A stretch of 64,000 nucleotides of DNA from Methylomonas sp. LW13 (GTDB taxonomy: Bacteria; Pseudomonadota; Gammaproteobacteria; Methylococcales; Methylomonadaceae): the NCBI RefSeq assembly GCF_016865255.1, contig NZ_CP033381.1, positions 2,294,001 to 2,358,000 on the forward strand. Reading direction: 5' to 3'. Numbering within the stretch: position 1 is the first letter of the stretch; each line of letters starts with the position of its first letter. A model generated the notes under the pieces. The model searched no databases, was not told the DNA's origin, and worked only from the letters and a program-made list of their open reading frames with translations. Position numbers and translations under genes: made by a program. Positions 38,339-47,256 of the stretch are shown piece after piece.

Positions 38339-40306
38339 TTAAAACGTCAACTGTAGTTTCAAACGAAATTCCCTGCCGTTCATCTGTAACAGGTCGAAGC
38401 GGTCGCTGTTGATCAGCATTTCATAGTGGCTGTCGAACAGGTTATAAACCCCGAAGGATACATCCAGGCCACGCATCAATCGATCCGTGCTCACATTCAG
38501 ATTGACCAGATTGTAGGCATCGGCTTTGCCGCTCTGAAATGTCTTGCGGTCGCCGATGTAAATATTTTCGATGCCGAGCCGGACAAAATCGTCGAACAAA
38601 GGCTCAGCATAGTGTAATTTGAAAATATTTTGCGGCGAACCGTAAGCCCACACCCCTTGTCTGGCTTCGTTGGTAAACAAGCTGTAGGTGTAAGATGCCT
38701 TGAACATTCTGCCGCTGTCCCAGCGTTTTTCCGCTTCCCATTCCGCACCGTAGGCGTGGTATTTTCCAACATTGTCCAGCAGCGCTGTATCGGGGTTGGC
38801 TTTCAGTAACTCGGTGATGTCGTTGTAAAACAAGGAAACCAGCAGTTTCAGCCCGGCATGGGAATGCCATTCGGCAATCGCTTCGTAGCTTCTGATTTGC
38901 TCTTCTCTAAGTTCGGGGCTGACGCCGTAATAGTAGTTGTTGTAATCCAGGTTCCAGGCATGCGGGGCGCGAAATGTCGAGCTGTACAGCAGCTTGAAGG
39001 TGGTATTCTCCAAAGGGTTCCATATCAAGCCCAGACGCGGATTGAGTTGCAGGCGTTTGAGCATGTGGGTCTGATCCAGGCGCAGGCCGGCGCTGAAAAC
39101 CAGATTGTCCAGTAACTGGATGTCGTCTTGAGCGTAGAGTTCGACGCGGTGGCCGCTGAGGTCGCTATCCTGATAAATCTGATAAGGGTCGGTAACATAG
39201 CCGAATTGGCGCTGGGTTTGGTCGTATTGATATTCCAAGCCGAAAAGTAGTCTATGTCCGTCGAATACGCTAGTCGTGAGTTGTGCTTCGCCGCCCCACC
39301 AGCGGCCGCTGGTTTGGTCGTGATAAACGTAATTACCGGCGTCATTGAACGGGTCTTCGGCCATGTAATCGTAGCCTTGATAAAAACCCTTAGCCATGAA
39401 CGAGGTCTTCGCGTTCAAGGCTTTTTCATATTTCAGATTGGTGAAAAATTGTCTGTCGTAAGTATGCGAGGTGGGATCGTTGAAAACGGCACCGAAAGCC
39501 GCGGTCGGCACCCGCTTGTAACGATCAACAAAACCGCCGCTGAGGGTGAATTCTTCGAATTGCATCCGGCCGAACAAGCGGTCCGCGCGTTCGGTATCCA
39601 TGTTATGCGCGATACCGTTGTTGGTACTTGGGTCGTCGAAAGCCGGGAAATATAAATCTTCCACGCCCTGGGTATCGAAATGCGATGCCGACACCAGCAC
39701 ATCGGCGCCGTTATCGAATTGCTTGCCGACACTGACGCGGCCTTTGTAGGTGTCAAAACTACCCACTTCACCGGCTATTTGCGCCCCGTTCAAGGCTTTG
39801 CCTTTTTTGGTGACCACGTTGATCAAGCCCAAAAACGCATTGGCGCCGTAAATGGTGGAGCCGGAACCGGGAATAAATTCGATACGTTCCACCAAGTCCA
39901 TGTCCAGCATGAATTCCTGGCCGATATTGCCGGAGTCGAAGATGTTTTCGTTCATGCGCTGGCCGTCGATCATGAACAGCACTCGGGAATTGTAGTCGCC
40001 GGACTGAATAAAGCCGCGCACGCCGACAAAGCTATAGTTGCGATCATTGCTGGTGAACAAACCGCGCATGCTGTTCAGCGCGTCCGCCAGCGTGCGCCAG
40101 CCGAAAGTGCGTATGTCGTTTGCCGTTAAAATCGAAACCGAGCTGGGGGCTTGACTGGCTTTTTGACCCAGCCTGGAAGCGCTGATGATTTCCACATTCA
40201 GCAATTGCTCAATGGACAGTTCAGTTAAATCTTCCGATGCCTTGCCGGCCGCTTGCGCGGTAGCCAAAGGCATCAACAGCATACCTAGGACGATCAGCGC
40301 GCGCAT
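38339..40306 (-). CDS. TonB-dependent receptor, first gene of the c-di-GMP operon
   Basis: This 655-aa receptor has a signal peptide ending TAQAAGK and a leader DLTELSIEQLLNVEIISASRLGQKASQAPSSVSILTANDI related to that of the next gene. The plug reads FIPGSGSTIYGANAFLGLINVVTKKG and the barrel ends LKLQLTF. It is paralogous in layout to the receptor 15 bases downstream but differs in sequence, so the two may bind different ligands. It heads the six-gene minus-strand unit that ends at 27828. Confidence 0.9.
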   Translation of the reverse strand: MRALIVLGMLLMPLATAQAAGKASEDLTELSIEQLLNVEIISASRLGQKASQAPSSVSILTANDIRTFGWRTLADALNSMRGLFTSNDRNYSFVGVRGFIQSGDYNSRVLFMIDGQRMNENIFDSGNIGQEFMLDMDLVERIEFIPGSGSTIYGANAFLGLINVVTKKGKALNGAQIAGEVGSFDTYKGRVSVGKQFDNGADVLVSASHFDTQGVEDLYFPAFDDPSTNNGIAHNMDTERADRLFGRMQFEEFTLSGGFVDRYKRVPTAAFGAVFNDPTSHTYDRQFFTNLKYEKALNAKTSFMAKGFYQGYDYMAEDPFNDAGNYVYHDQTSGRWWGGEAQLTTSVFDGHRLLFGLEYQYDQTQRQFGYVTDPYQIYQDSDLSGHRVELYAQDDIQLLDNLVFSAGLRLDQTHMLKRLQLNPRLGLIWNPLENTTFKLLYSSTFRAPHAWNLDYNNYYYGVSPELREEQIRSYEAIAEWHSHAGLKLLVSLFYNDITELLKANPDTALLDNVGKYHAYGAEWEAEKRWDSGRMFKASYTYSLFTNEARQGVWAYGSPQNIFKLHYAEPLFDDFVRLGIENIYIGDRKTFQSGKADAYNLVNLNVSTDRLMRGLDVSFGVYNLFDSHYEMLINSDRFDLLQMNGREFRLKLQLTF

Positions 40307-40408
40307 TGAAAGTCTTGTCTAGTGGGGAGCGGGGACATGGATAATGATAAGACTCGGCTTAGTGCGCACAAACTGTCGATTAACGCGATATATAAAAACG
40401 ATTATTTT

Positions 40409-40423
40409 ACAATAGATTATTGT
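40409..40423 (-). promoter_or_regulatory. Palindrome upstream of the receptor/c-di-GMP operon
   Basis: ACAATA-GAT-TATTGT is a perfect 6+6 palindrome about 105 bases upstream of the first receptor ATG. On the minus strand TTGAAC lies just upstream and TAAAAT overlaps its far arm with 15-base spacing, a poor match to a sigma-70 promoter. This may be an operator in the operon's promoter region. The rest of 40307-40762 shows no gene, apart from a GGCCTTGC-AAG-GCAAGGCC hairpin at 40712-40730 downstream of the DUF2024 gene. Confidence 0.35.
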
Positions 40424-40762
40424 CGTTCAAGCTAGTTAGATTTTAATTCTGGTGTTTTTAGGCAGGGATTGGTTGGAGATGCTGGAAAAGGCCGACGTAT
40501 CGTTTTGAGATAGTCTGATTGGTTTTGTTTGGGTGAACGCCATCGTTCTCCCGGGGTCGCATGGCAACGACAACCCTATTAGCTGAGGTCAGATCACCCT
40601 TTCGGCGCGTGTAATTTCGATGTTGGTAGCCGTGTCGCTGTTGACGAGGATGCCGGTGAGGTCGTTACTAATGCTTTTCGGAAAACAGGTGTTTCCTCCT
40701 ACTTACGTTAAGGCCTTGCAAGGCAAGGCCTGGAATTTCTTGGCATGACAGCAATATTGCTA

Positions 40763-41023
40763 TCAAGCCGGACAACCTTCCATTTTGTATATGAAGTAAC
40801 CTTGGCGATTGATCGTGTCAATCACATTAGCCGGTGCTTGTTGAGTATGGCAAAACCGACATTCTTTGCTGGAGACTACCGCATCGCTTTCACCAATTGA
40901 AGATAGCCACTGTTTGGCATACTGAATGGCTTGCTCACTGTCCTTGCTGGCGGTAAATACATCAAAGTGCATGACGTGGTTGTCGTGTGCTTTTACATAG
41001 GTATCGTAAACGTGGATTTCCAT
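40763..41023 (-). CDS. DUF2024 family protein
   Basis: This 86-aa protein starts at the ATG at 41023, with GGGAG seven bases upstream. The sequence MEIHVYDTYVKAHDNHVMHFDVFT...ECRFCHTQQAP...GYFIYKMEGC matches the small DUF2024 family. The conserved CRFCH and final Cys suggest metal binding or redox chemistry; no function is established that I know of. It stands alone on the minus strand, followed by a hairpin at 40712-40730. Confidence 0.88.
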   Translation of the reverse strand: MEIHVYDTYVKAHDNHVMHFDVFTASKDSEQAIQYAKQWLSSIGESDAVVSSKECRFCHTQQAPANVIDTINRQGYFIYKMEGCPA

Positions 41024-41183
41024 CAAAAACTCCCGGATGAATAAAGTAAAAATTGCTCGATGCCATTAACAAAATGGCCAGATAAAAAACGTCCAATGCG
41101 GTTTTTCGGTTCGGCGTTGGTCAGGCATTCCCTGAATGTTTGGTGTTCGGAATTCTTTGACAACGTCATGAGAAAGATGCCGA

Positions 41184-41207
41184 GATGACGGATTTACATC
41201 CGTCATC
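41184..41207. other. Perfect 10-bp hairpin in the DUF2024-leuA gap
   Basis: GATGACGGAT pairs with ATCCGTCATC around a TTAC loop. There is no T run. Its stem core resembles the CGTCATCT/AGATGACG hairpin at 2931-2961, so both may be copies of a dispersed intergenic repeat. Confidence 0.45.
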
Positions 41208-41325
41208 GGCAGAGATCCGCAAAAAACGTTCCCCTTGGGGTGAAAACGCTTCAACGGATTCGGTAAAATTCTATAACAATATCGAATCGATATAAAAAAG
41301 GTTTTTCAATATCCCGATTTCAGGC

Positions 41326-41496
41326 ATGCATTCATACCATCGCGAATGCAGTAACTGTCCATGCTCGCTGATGATATGCCTCAATATCGCCAATAATTGC
41401 GGAACTGGATGTACCTATACATGCGGCGCGTATGGTCGTCGAATGACTAGCGGCTTTACTGGAACTGAAACCGCAGCGCGACTTGAAACCGACTAA
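41326..41496 (+). CDS. Possible 56-aa Cys-rich peptide
   Basis: An ATG frame in the 694-base gap between DUF2024 and leuA encodes 56 residues with seven Cys between positions 8 and 33 (spacing C-x2-C-x-C-x4-C-x6-C-x3-C-x3-C), then a Gly/Thr-rich tail. There is no signal peptide and only a weak AGG four bases before the ATG. Such Cys density is unusual for random DNA and suits a metal-binding peptide or a modified-peptide precursor, but chance is not excluded. No modifying enzyme lies nearby. The remainder of 41027-41720 shows no other gene. Confidence 0.3.
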   Translation: MHSYHRECSNCPCSLMICLNIANNCGTGCTYTCGAYGRRMTSGFTGTETAARLETD

Positions 41497-41720
41497 TTGA
41501 CGTAAAACAGCTGTTCGATAGCTAACGATGTTGGGTTTTTAAGACAGTTCTGGATCCCTATCCGTCCAAATTAAATCGAACCGGCTCGTCATAAATCTCC
41601 GATATTTTACGTGGCGGAGCGTCATAGTGCGCCGCACTTCGATACCGGCCGTTTAGTAATCGGGTACGCCGATTAGCAGCTAACGCGAGGAAATTGGCTT
41701 TGACGACCTGGAACGACAGT

Positions 41721-43442
41721 TTAGGATGCGGCATTTGCGGGTATCGTCGCTGGGGACGTGTTCAATTTTGTTAAATTGCATAAGCCCATATCGTCGGCCA
41801 AGCGATTGTAGCCGCTGAGCAACGCCTTGATCGATGCGCTGACGATGTTGGCGTCCATGCCGACGCCATAGGTCGTGGTCCCGTTCGCTGCCGCCAGTTC
41901 GACAAAGGCGCAGGCCTGGGCATCGCCGCCGCTGCCGACCGAGCGTTCTTCGTAACTGCGTACCGATACTGCGCCGCCGAGGCCATGCAAAGCCTGGACG
42001 GCGGCGGCTATCGGGCCGTTACCGACGCCGGTTAATGTGTGCGGTTCGCCGTCCGATTCGATTTGCAGTTGTATGCCTTGACCTTGCGCGTGCTCGAATA
42101 AATGATGGTCCCGGTAACGCAAAGGCTTTGCCGAATCCAGATAGGTCCGGGCAAACAATTGCCACAACGCTTCCGAACCGATTTCGCCGCCGTGGCGGTC
42201 GGCGTGTTGTTGAACCACCCGCGAGAACTCGATCTGCAAACGGCGCGGCAGCACCACGCCGTAATGGCTTTCCAGCAAGTGGGCGATGCCACCCTTGCCG
42301 GATTGGCTGTTGATGCGGATCACCGCGTCGTAACCGCGGCCGACGTCGGCTGGATCAAACGGCAGGTACGGCACGTTCCAGACGCTATCGGGTTGCCGGG
42401 CGGCAAAGCCTTTCTTGATGGCGTCCTGGTGTGAGCCGGAAAACGCGGTGAACACCAACTCGCCGGCATAGGGTTGGCGCGGCGGCACGCTCAAGCCGGT
42501 GCACGCCTCGAAATCGCCCACCACCTTCTGGATGTCTGAAAAATCCAAGCCCGGCGCCACACCCTGGGTGTACAGATTCAAGGCCAGCGTCACCAAGTCC
42601 ACGTTGCCGGTGCGTTCGCCGTTGCCGAACAAGCAACCCTCGACGCGCTCGGCGCCGGCCATCAACGCCAATTCGGCCGCAGCGACTGCAGTGCCGCGGT
42701 CGTTGTGCGGATGCACGCTGAGGATGACGCTGTCGCGGCGGGCGATATGGCGGTGCATCCATTCGATCTGGTCGGCGTAGACGTTCGGCGTCGCCGTTTC
42801 CACCGACGACGGCAAATTGAGGATGATCTTGTTGTCCGGCGTCGCGCCCCAGGCGGCGCTGACCGCATCGCAAACCTCGACGGCGAAATCCGGCTCGGTG
42901 GCGGTGAAGGTTTCCAAGCTGTATTGCAAGCGCCAGTGGGTTTGCGGCTGGTCGGCGGTTAATTGCTTGACCAATCGCACCGCATCAATGGCCATCGCCA
43001 ACACCTCGGCTCGGCTCATGCCCAACACCAGTTCGCGAAAAGGCTGGGAGGTGGCGTTGACGATATGGACGATGGCCGAGCGCGCGCCATGCAAGGCTTC
43101 GACGGTTCTGCGGAGCAACGGCTCACGGGCGTGGCTGAGCACTTCGATGGTGACGTCGTCGGGTATCAACGCCTCGTCTATCAAACGGCGCACGAAATCG
43201 AAATCGGTTTGCGAGGCCGACGGAAACGCCACTTCGATTTCCTTGAAACCGATGCCGCACAAGGTGCGAAACAGACGCAGCTTGCGTTCGGCGTCCATCG
43301 GCTCGAACAAGGCTTGGTTGCCGTCGCGCAAGTCGGTGCTCATCCAGATCGGCGCTTGGCTGATCGTGCGATTGGGCCATTGGCGGTCAGCCAATGCCGG
43401 TGGCGGGAAAGGGCGGTATTTGTGGGAAGGGTCTGTCAACAT
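41721..43442 (-). CDS. leuA: 2-isopropylmalate synthase, long (LeuA type 2) form
   Basis: The protein is 573 aa from the ATG at 43442, preceded by GAGGAG; the frame extends to 43484 but family members begin MLxDPSxKYRPF. The HMGL-like TIM barrel has [11 protein letters not shown] (metal/substrate Asp), [14 protein letters not shown] and [14 protein letters not shown]. The C-terminal regulatory domain follows [16 protein letters not shown] and [16 protein letters not shown]. It condenses acetyl-CoA with 2-oxoisovalerate as the first step of leucine synthesis and is usually leucine-inhibited. It diverges from an Lrp-family gene. Confidence 0.95.
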   Translation of the reverse strand: MLTDPSHKYRPFPPPALADRQWPNRTISQAPIWMSTDLRDGNQALFEPMDAERKLRLFRTLCGIGFKEIEVAFPSASQTDFDFVRRLIDEALIPDDVTIEVLSHAREPLLRRTVEALHGARSAIVHIVNATSQPFRELVLGMSRAEVLAMAIDAVRLVKQLTADQPQTHWRLQYSLETFTATEPDFAVEVCDAVSAAWGATPDNKIILNLPSSVETATPNVYADQIEWMHRHIARRDSVILSVHPHNDRGTAVAAAELALMAGAERVEGCLFGNGERTGNVDLVTLALNLYTQGVAPGLDFSDIQKVVGDFEACTGLSVPPRQPYAGELVFTAFSGSHQDAIKKGFAARQPDSVWNVPYLPFDPADVGRGYDAVIRINSQSGKGGIAHLLESHYGVVLPRRLQIEFSRVVQQHADRHGGEIGSEALWQLFARTYLDSAKPLRYRDHHLFEHAQGQGIQLQIESDGEPHTLTGVGNGPIAAAVQALHGLGGAVSVRSYEERSVGSGGDAQACAFVELAAANGTTTYGVGMDANIVSASIKALLSGYNRLADDMGLCNLTKLNTSPATIPANAAS

Positions 43443-43584
43443 GGCTTTTAACTCCTCAAAATGGTAGCCGATAGGGTAGACCAAATCGTCCGCCAGCCGA
43501 TTGCGTTTATGCGATGTAAAAGGCTGAATGTTGATAGAATATTGCTGTAAATATCGATAATATTTTATTTTATTGTTTTTTTAA

Positions 43585-44076
43585 ATGAATAGCGGGCATT
43601 TTATGGAACTGGATCGATACGACCGGCAAATCTTGAACATCCTGCAAACCGACGGCCGCATCAGCAACCAGGAATTGGCCGACCGCATCGGACTGTCGCC
43701 GTCGCCGTGCTTGCGGCGGGTACGGGCCTTGGAGGAGGGTGGCCTGATCGTCGGCTACCGGGCGCTGCTGGATGCCAAAGCCTTGGGTTTGACGCTGATG
43801 GCCTTGATTCACATCTCGATGGACCAACACACGCCGGAACGTTTCAGCACCTTCGAAGCAGCGGTCGCCGGCATTCCGGAAGTCCTGGAATGCCTGCTGA
43901 TCACCGGCCAAACCGCCGACTACCAGCTCAAGGTAGTGGTCAAAGACTTGGACGCCTACCAGGAGTTACTGCTGAAGCGCATCACCGGCATTGCCGGTGT
44001 CAGCGGGGTACATACCAGCTTTGTGTTGCGGCGGGTGGTGGATAAGACGGGGTTTTCGGTTGGGGAGGGGCTTTGA
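43585..44076 (+). CDS. Lrp/AsnC-family regulator next to leuA
   Basis: The protein is 163 aa; the second Met at 43603 (MELDRYDRQIL) may be the true start. The N-terminal HTH reads LDRYDRQILNILQTDGRISNQELADRIGLSPSPCLRRVRALEEGGLI, and the C-terminal RAM/AsnC ligand domain contains VLECLLITGQTADYQLKVVVKDLDAYQEL. It is divergently oriented to leuA with a 142-base AT-rich shared gap, so leucine-responsive control of leuA and itself is likely. Confidence 0.93.
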   Translation: MNSGHFMELDRYDRQILNILQTDGRISNQELADRIGLSPSPCLRRVRALEEGGLIVGYRALLDAKALGLTLMALIHISMDQHTPERFSTFEAAVAGIPEVLECLLITGQTADYQLKVVVKDLDAYQELLLKRITGIAGVSGVHTSFVLRRVVDKTGFSVGEGL

Positions 44077-44314
44077 CTATTCAGAACGGGTAGGCCGCTT
44101 CGTATAAACTGCGCCTAAACACGGCGACTGACAGCGGACCAGCTGTCTACACTTCGATAACTTTCGAGCAATTTTCCTACCGTTAGGCTTTCGCATGGTA
44201 CCAACCTCAATCAGCGGCAACAAAAAGTATTCGCCCCGGCCGTTACGCCCGTGGCTGGCAGGGGCGCAAGTAGCAGCCGAAATTATGAATCCGGCCGTAT
44301 TTAATATGGGTACA

Positions 44315-44376
44315 CCGTTCGGGCTGAGCCTGTCGAAGCCTGATTTGGCGCGTCCCTCGACAACTCCAGGGCGAAT
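44315..44376. repeat. Dispersed GTTCGGGCTGAGCCTGTCGAAG-type intergenic repeat
   Basis: The segment around 44320-44345 contains the GGCTGAGCCTGTCGAAG motif that recurs between genes in many proteobacteria. A degenerate inverted relative (CCCTTCGACAGA...GCGAACGGG) lies at about 1514-1541. The gap 44077-44399 otherwise shows no gene. Confidence 0.45.
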
Positions 44377-44399
44377 GGTAAAAGCCAGGCGTTTTAAGA

Positions 44400-45320
44400 A
44401 TGAAAGCTAAGGTCTGGGCCGCGTTGTTGGCCGTTTATCTGGTGTGGGGGTCAACTTATTTGATGATCCGCTTTGTCGTCGAGACGCTGCCGCCATTTTT
44501 GTCGGCCGGATTGCGTTTTGTGGTGTCCGGCTTCATTTTGCTGGCCTGGCGGCGTCTGGCCGGCGATGCCGCACCGACTTTTCGGCAGTGGCGTTCAGCT
44601 GCTGTTGTCGGTATTTTGTTATTGCTCGGCGGCAACGGCTTGGTTTGTTGGGCCGAACAAACTGTCCCATCCGGCGTCGCCGCGCTGATCATCGGTGCCG
44701 TGCCGATGTTTCTGGTAATGGCCGACGCACTCAGACCTAACGGCACCAGACCAACGCTGCGTGTACTGGTCGGATTGGTCATTGGCTTCATGGGGATTTA
44801 CTTGCTGGTCGGTCCGACGGCGTTATCAGACGGTATCCCGGTAAATCTGCCCGGTGTGGCGGCGCTACTGCTCGCCAGTTTGCTTTGGGCCTTAGGTTCA
44901 ATTTACAGCAAAACTGCGGATTTGCCGAAGACGGCACTGATGACAACCGGCGCGGAAATGCTGACCGGCGGCTTTGCCTTGTTGCTGGTCAGTGCGCTAA
45001 GCGAACAATGGGATGTTTTCAACCTGGCTCAGGTATCGGTTAACTCCTGGCTGGCCTTGGCGTATCTGATCGTGTTTGGCTCGATGATCGGTTTCGCCTC
45101 CTACGCCTGGTTGCTGCAAAACGCGCCGATCCCGTTGGTAGCCACCTACGCCTACGTCAATCCGCTGGTGGCGGTGTTTTTAGGCAGCTGGTTCGCGAAC
45201 GAACCGCTCACGCCGCGCGTTCTGAGTGCGGCGGCGATCATCATCGGGGCTATCGTATTCATGAACAGCGCGCGCGGCTCACGGGCCAAGCCGGCAGCGG
45301 CGCGAGGAGCGAGCAAATGA
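44400..45320 (+). CDS. EamA/DMT-family transporter (YedA-like)
   Basis: The 306-aa protein has about ten hydrophobic helices in two EamA repeats. The family opening VYLVWGSTYLMIRFVVETLPPF and the second-repeat motif WALGSIYSKTADLP are visible, as is APIPLVATYAYVNPLVAVFLGSW near the end. DMT carriers export amino acids or other metabolites; the substrate is not known here. The gene has no obvious operon partner. Confidence 0.92.
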   Translation: MKAKVWAALLAVYLVWGSTYLMIRFVVETLPPFLSAGLRFVVSGFILLAWRRLAGDAAPTFRQWRSAAVVGILLLLGGNGLVCWAEQTVPSGVAALIIGAVPMFLVMADALRPNGTRPTLRVLVGLVIGFMGIYLLVGPTALSDGIPVNLPGVAALLLASLLWALGSIYSKTADLPKTALMTTGAEMLTGGFALLLVSALSEQWDVFNLAQVSVNSWLALAYLIVFGSMIGFASYAWLLQNAPIPLVATYAYVNPLVAVFLGSWFANEPLTPRVLSAAAIIIGAIVFMNSARGSRAKPAAARGASK

Positions 45321-45422
45321 CGGATCTCACTTTTTAAGTCCTGGAGCGGAAGCAAACGCCGAAATGCATCCAGGCTGTTTTCCGATAAATCAATAGTATT
45401 CCGGGCACGCTTGGGTTTTGCT

Positions 45423-45563
45423 TTATGACGGTTTGGATTTGGCTAAGCTTGCAAGTAATCCAAGCAGGTCGATGATTTTTAGAAATGGCCCCGCCTCTTT
45501 GTATGGCATGCGAAAATCAACGTCATTATTAAGCCGTGCCAAGCGATCTATTATTGCTTGCCA
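45423..45563 (-). pseudogene. Possible gene remnant (C-terminal fragment)
   Basis: In the 278-base gap before the flavoprotein fusion, the minus strand holds about 46 sense codons ending KIIDLLGLLASLAKSKPS and a TAA at 45423-45425, with RLNNDVDFRMPYKEAGPF upstream. The composition looks protein-like but there is no start codon and I recognise no family. It may be the tail of a decayed gene. Confidence 0.2.
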
Positions 45564-45598
45564 TTACTTTTCCCTGACATTCCACACCTAGCTTTGCC

Positions 45599-46708
45599 AT
45601 GAAAATACTGGCTTTATCCGGCAGCTTACGGGCTGTGTCCATCAATTCCGCCGTGCTGAGGGTCGTAAAACAGTTGGCACCGGCTTCGATTGAAGTCGGT
45701 CTGTTTTCCGGGCTTGGCGACTTGCCCTTATACAATCCGGATTTGGAAAACGCGCCGCCGGCCGTTGCCCTGCAATTACGCAACGAAGTGGCCTCGGCGG
45801 ATGCCTTGCTGATCGCCAGCCCGGAATATGCCCACGGCGTCACCGGCACCATCAAAAATGCGCTGGATTGGTTGGTGGCATTCGAGGGCTTTGTGGACAA
45901 ACCGGTGGTGGTATTGAATGCATCGCCACGCGCCCATCACGCCGATGCCGCGCTCCGGGAAACCTTGGTCACCATGTCGGCCACGCTGATCGAAGTCGCC
46001 TCGATCGCCTTGCCGCTGCCGAGCGCCAACATTGGCGGAGCGGAGCTGTTGGCGATGCCGGAAATCGTTTCACTACTGACCGGCGTATTAACCAAAATCC
46101 AACGCAGGGTAAAGCTGTTACCGGATATGAAGTCCTTCCTGGGCTGCAGTGTTTATATCGACAGCCAACATCCGGCTATCGTCGCTCAAGCCGCCAAGTT
46201 GGCGGAGGGCTGCGCCGATGAGGAAGCCATCGCCAAACGCTGTTTCGAGTTCGTGCGCGACGAAATCAAACATAGTTGGGACTACCGGCTGAACCCAGTG
46301 ACCTGCAAAGCCTCAGAGGTGTTGATCCACGGCACCGGCTACTGTTACGCCAAAAGCCATTTGCTGGCGGCACTGCTGCGCGCCAACGGCATCCCGGCCG
46401 CGCTGTGTTACCAACGCTTGACGCTAGACGGCGACCAGCCGCCTTATTGCCTGCACGGTTTGAACGCGGTTTACCTGCCGCAACACGGTTGGTACCGGAT
46501 CGATGCGCGCGGCAATAAGCCCGGTGTGAACGCGGACTTTTGCCCGCCGCTGGAGAAATTGGCGTTTCCGATTGTGAATTCCTTTGAACAAGACTTGCCC
46601 GACATCCATGCGGAACCTCTAACGGCCGTCATTAAAGCCTTAACCGAACACCAAACCGTCGAGCAGGTTTATCAAAACTTGCCGGACGTTGCCGCTACCG
46701 AGCAATGA
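45599..46708 (+). CDS. NADPH-FMN reductase fused to a transglutaminase-like domain
   Basis: The protein is 369 aa. Residues 1-~178 are a flavodoxin-like NADPH-dependent FMN reductase (MKILALSGSLRAVSINSAVL, IASPEYAHGVTGTIKNALDW, VVVLNASPRAHHADAAL). Residues ~183-350 are a transglutaminase-core-like domain: CADEEAIAKRCFEFVRDEIKHSWDY, GTGYCYAKSHLLAALLRANGIPAALCYQRL with the candidate catalytic Cys, and LPQHGWYRIDARGNK with His and Asp. The linker is only a few residues. Each half has the length of a complete stand-alone protein, so this is a real fusion or the loss of a stop between two genes. A GNAT gene overlaps its end. Confidence 0.85.
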   Translation: MKILALSGSLRAVSINSAVLRVVKQLAPASIEVGLFSGLGDLPLYNPDLENAPPAVALQLRNEVASADALLIASPEYAHGVTGTIKNALDWLVAFEGFVDKPVVVLNASPRAHHADAALRETLVTMSATLIEVASIALPLPSANIGGAELLAMPEIVSLLTGVLTKIQRRVKLLPDMKSFLGCSVYIDSQHPAIVAQAAKLAEGCADEEAIAKRCFEFVRDEIKHSWDYRLNPVTCKASEVLIHGTGYCYAKSHLLAALLRANGIPAALCYQRLTLDGDQPPYCLHGLNAVYLPQHGWYRIDARGNKPGVNADFCPPLEKLAFPIVNSFEQDLPDIHAEPLTAVIKALTEHQTVEQVYQNLPDVAATEQ

Positions 46709-47205
46709 CGACAAACTCGCCGTTGATCATCCGTACCGCCTTAGCGACCGATGCCGAATGCGTCAGCCAACTGATTGGCAGTGTTGCCAACCGTTGTACG
46801 ATTTCCCCAACGGGCGACGGTGCCGAGTTGTTTTATTCGAGCATCAGCCCGCAAGCGATTGATTGTTACATCGCCGACGCTAATATCCTTTATCTCGTCG
46901 GTTTGCTAAACGGTAAGCTGGCCGGTGTGGTTGCAGTTCGCGATGCCCGGCATCTTTTTCATCTGTTTGTGGCGCCTGACTGCCAATACCAAGGTATCGG
47001 CACGGCATTGGCGTTGCGCGCCATCACCTTATCGTTGGCCGCATGCCCGTCGGAGACCTTCACGGTGAATGCCGCGCTATCCTCCGTGCCGTTTTATGCT
47101 CGGCTGGGATTTCAGCCGCTGGGGCCTAAGATAGAGGACAAAGGCGTGGCATTTGTGCCCATGCAATTGCCAAGCTCAGCGCTAAACGCCGCATCGTGGC
47201 GATGA
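46705..47205 (+). CDS. GNAT-family N-acetyltransferase
   Basis: This 166-aa protein has the acetyl-CoA-binding pattern LFHLFVAPDCQYQGIGTALALRAIT (motif A, Q/RxxGxG/A) and a final NAALSSVPFYARLGFQPLG typical of the GNAT fold. Its ATG overlaps the TGA of the preceding fusion gene (ATGA), so the two are co-translated and may act in one pathway. The substrate is unknown. Confidence 0.88.
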   Translation: MTTNSPLIIRTALATDAECVSQLIGSVANRCTISPTGDGAELFYSSISPQAIDCYIADANILYLVGLLNGKLAGVVAVRDARHLFHLFVAPDCQYQGIGTALALRAITLSLAACPSETFTVNAALSSVPFYARLGFQPLGPKIEDKGVAFVPMQLPSSALNAASWR

Positions 47206-47256
47206 TAGCCATTTCTCTACCGGATGGCCCGTCCTGCCGCGGACTGCTGGAATATT

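Noticed and set aside
41326-41496. Methanobactin precursor identity for the Cys-rich frame
   Set aside because: Known methanobactin loci carry mbnB and mbnC beside the precursor. None is present, and the Cys spacing does not match the precursors I know.
42385-43467. Long frames on both strands within leuA
   Set aside because: The GC-rich codon usage of leuA leaves few stops in other frames. The leuA translation is canonical over its whole length.
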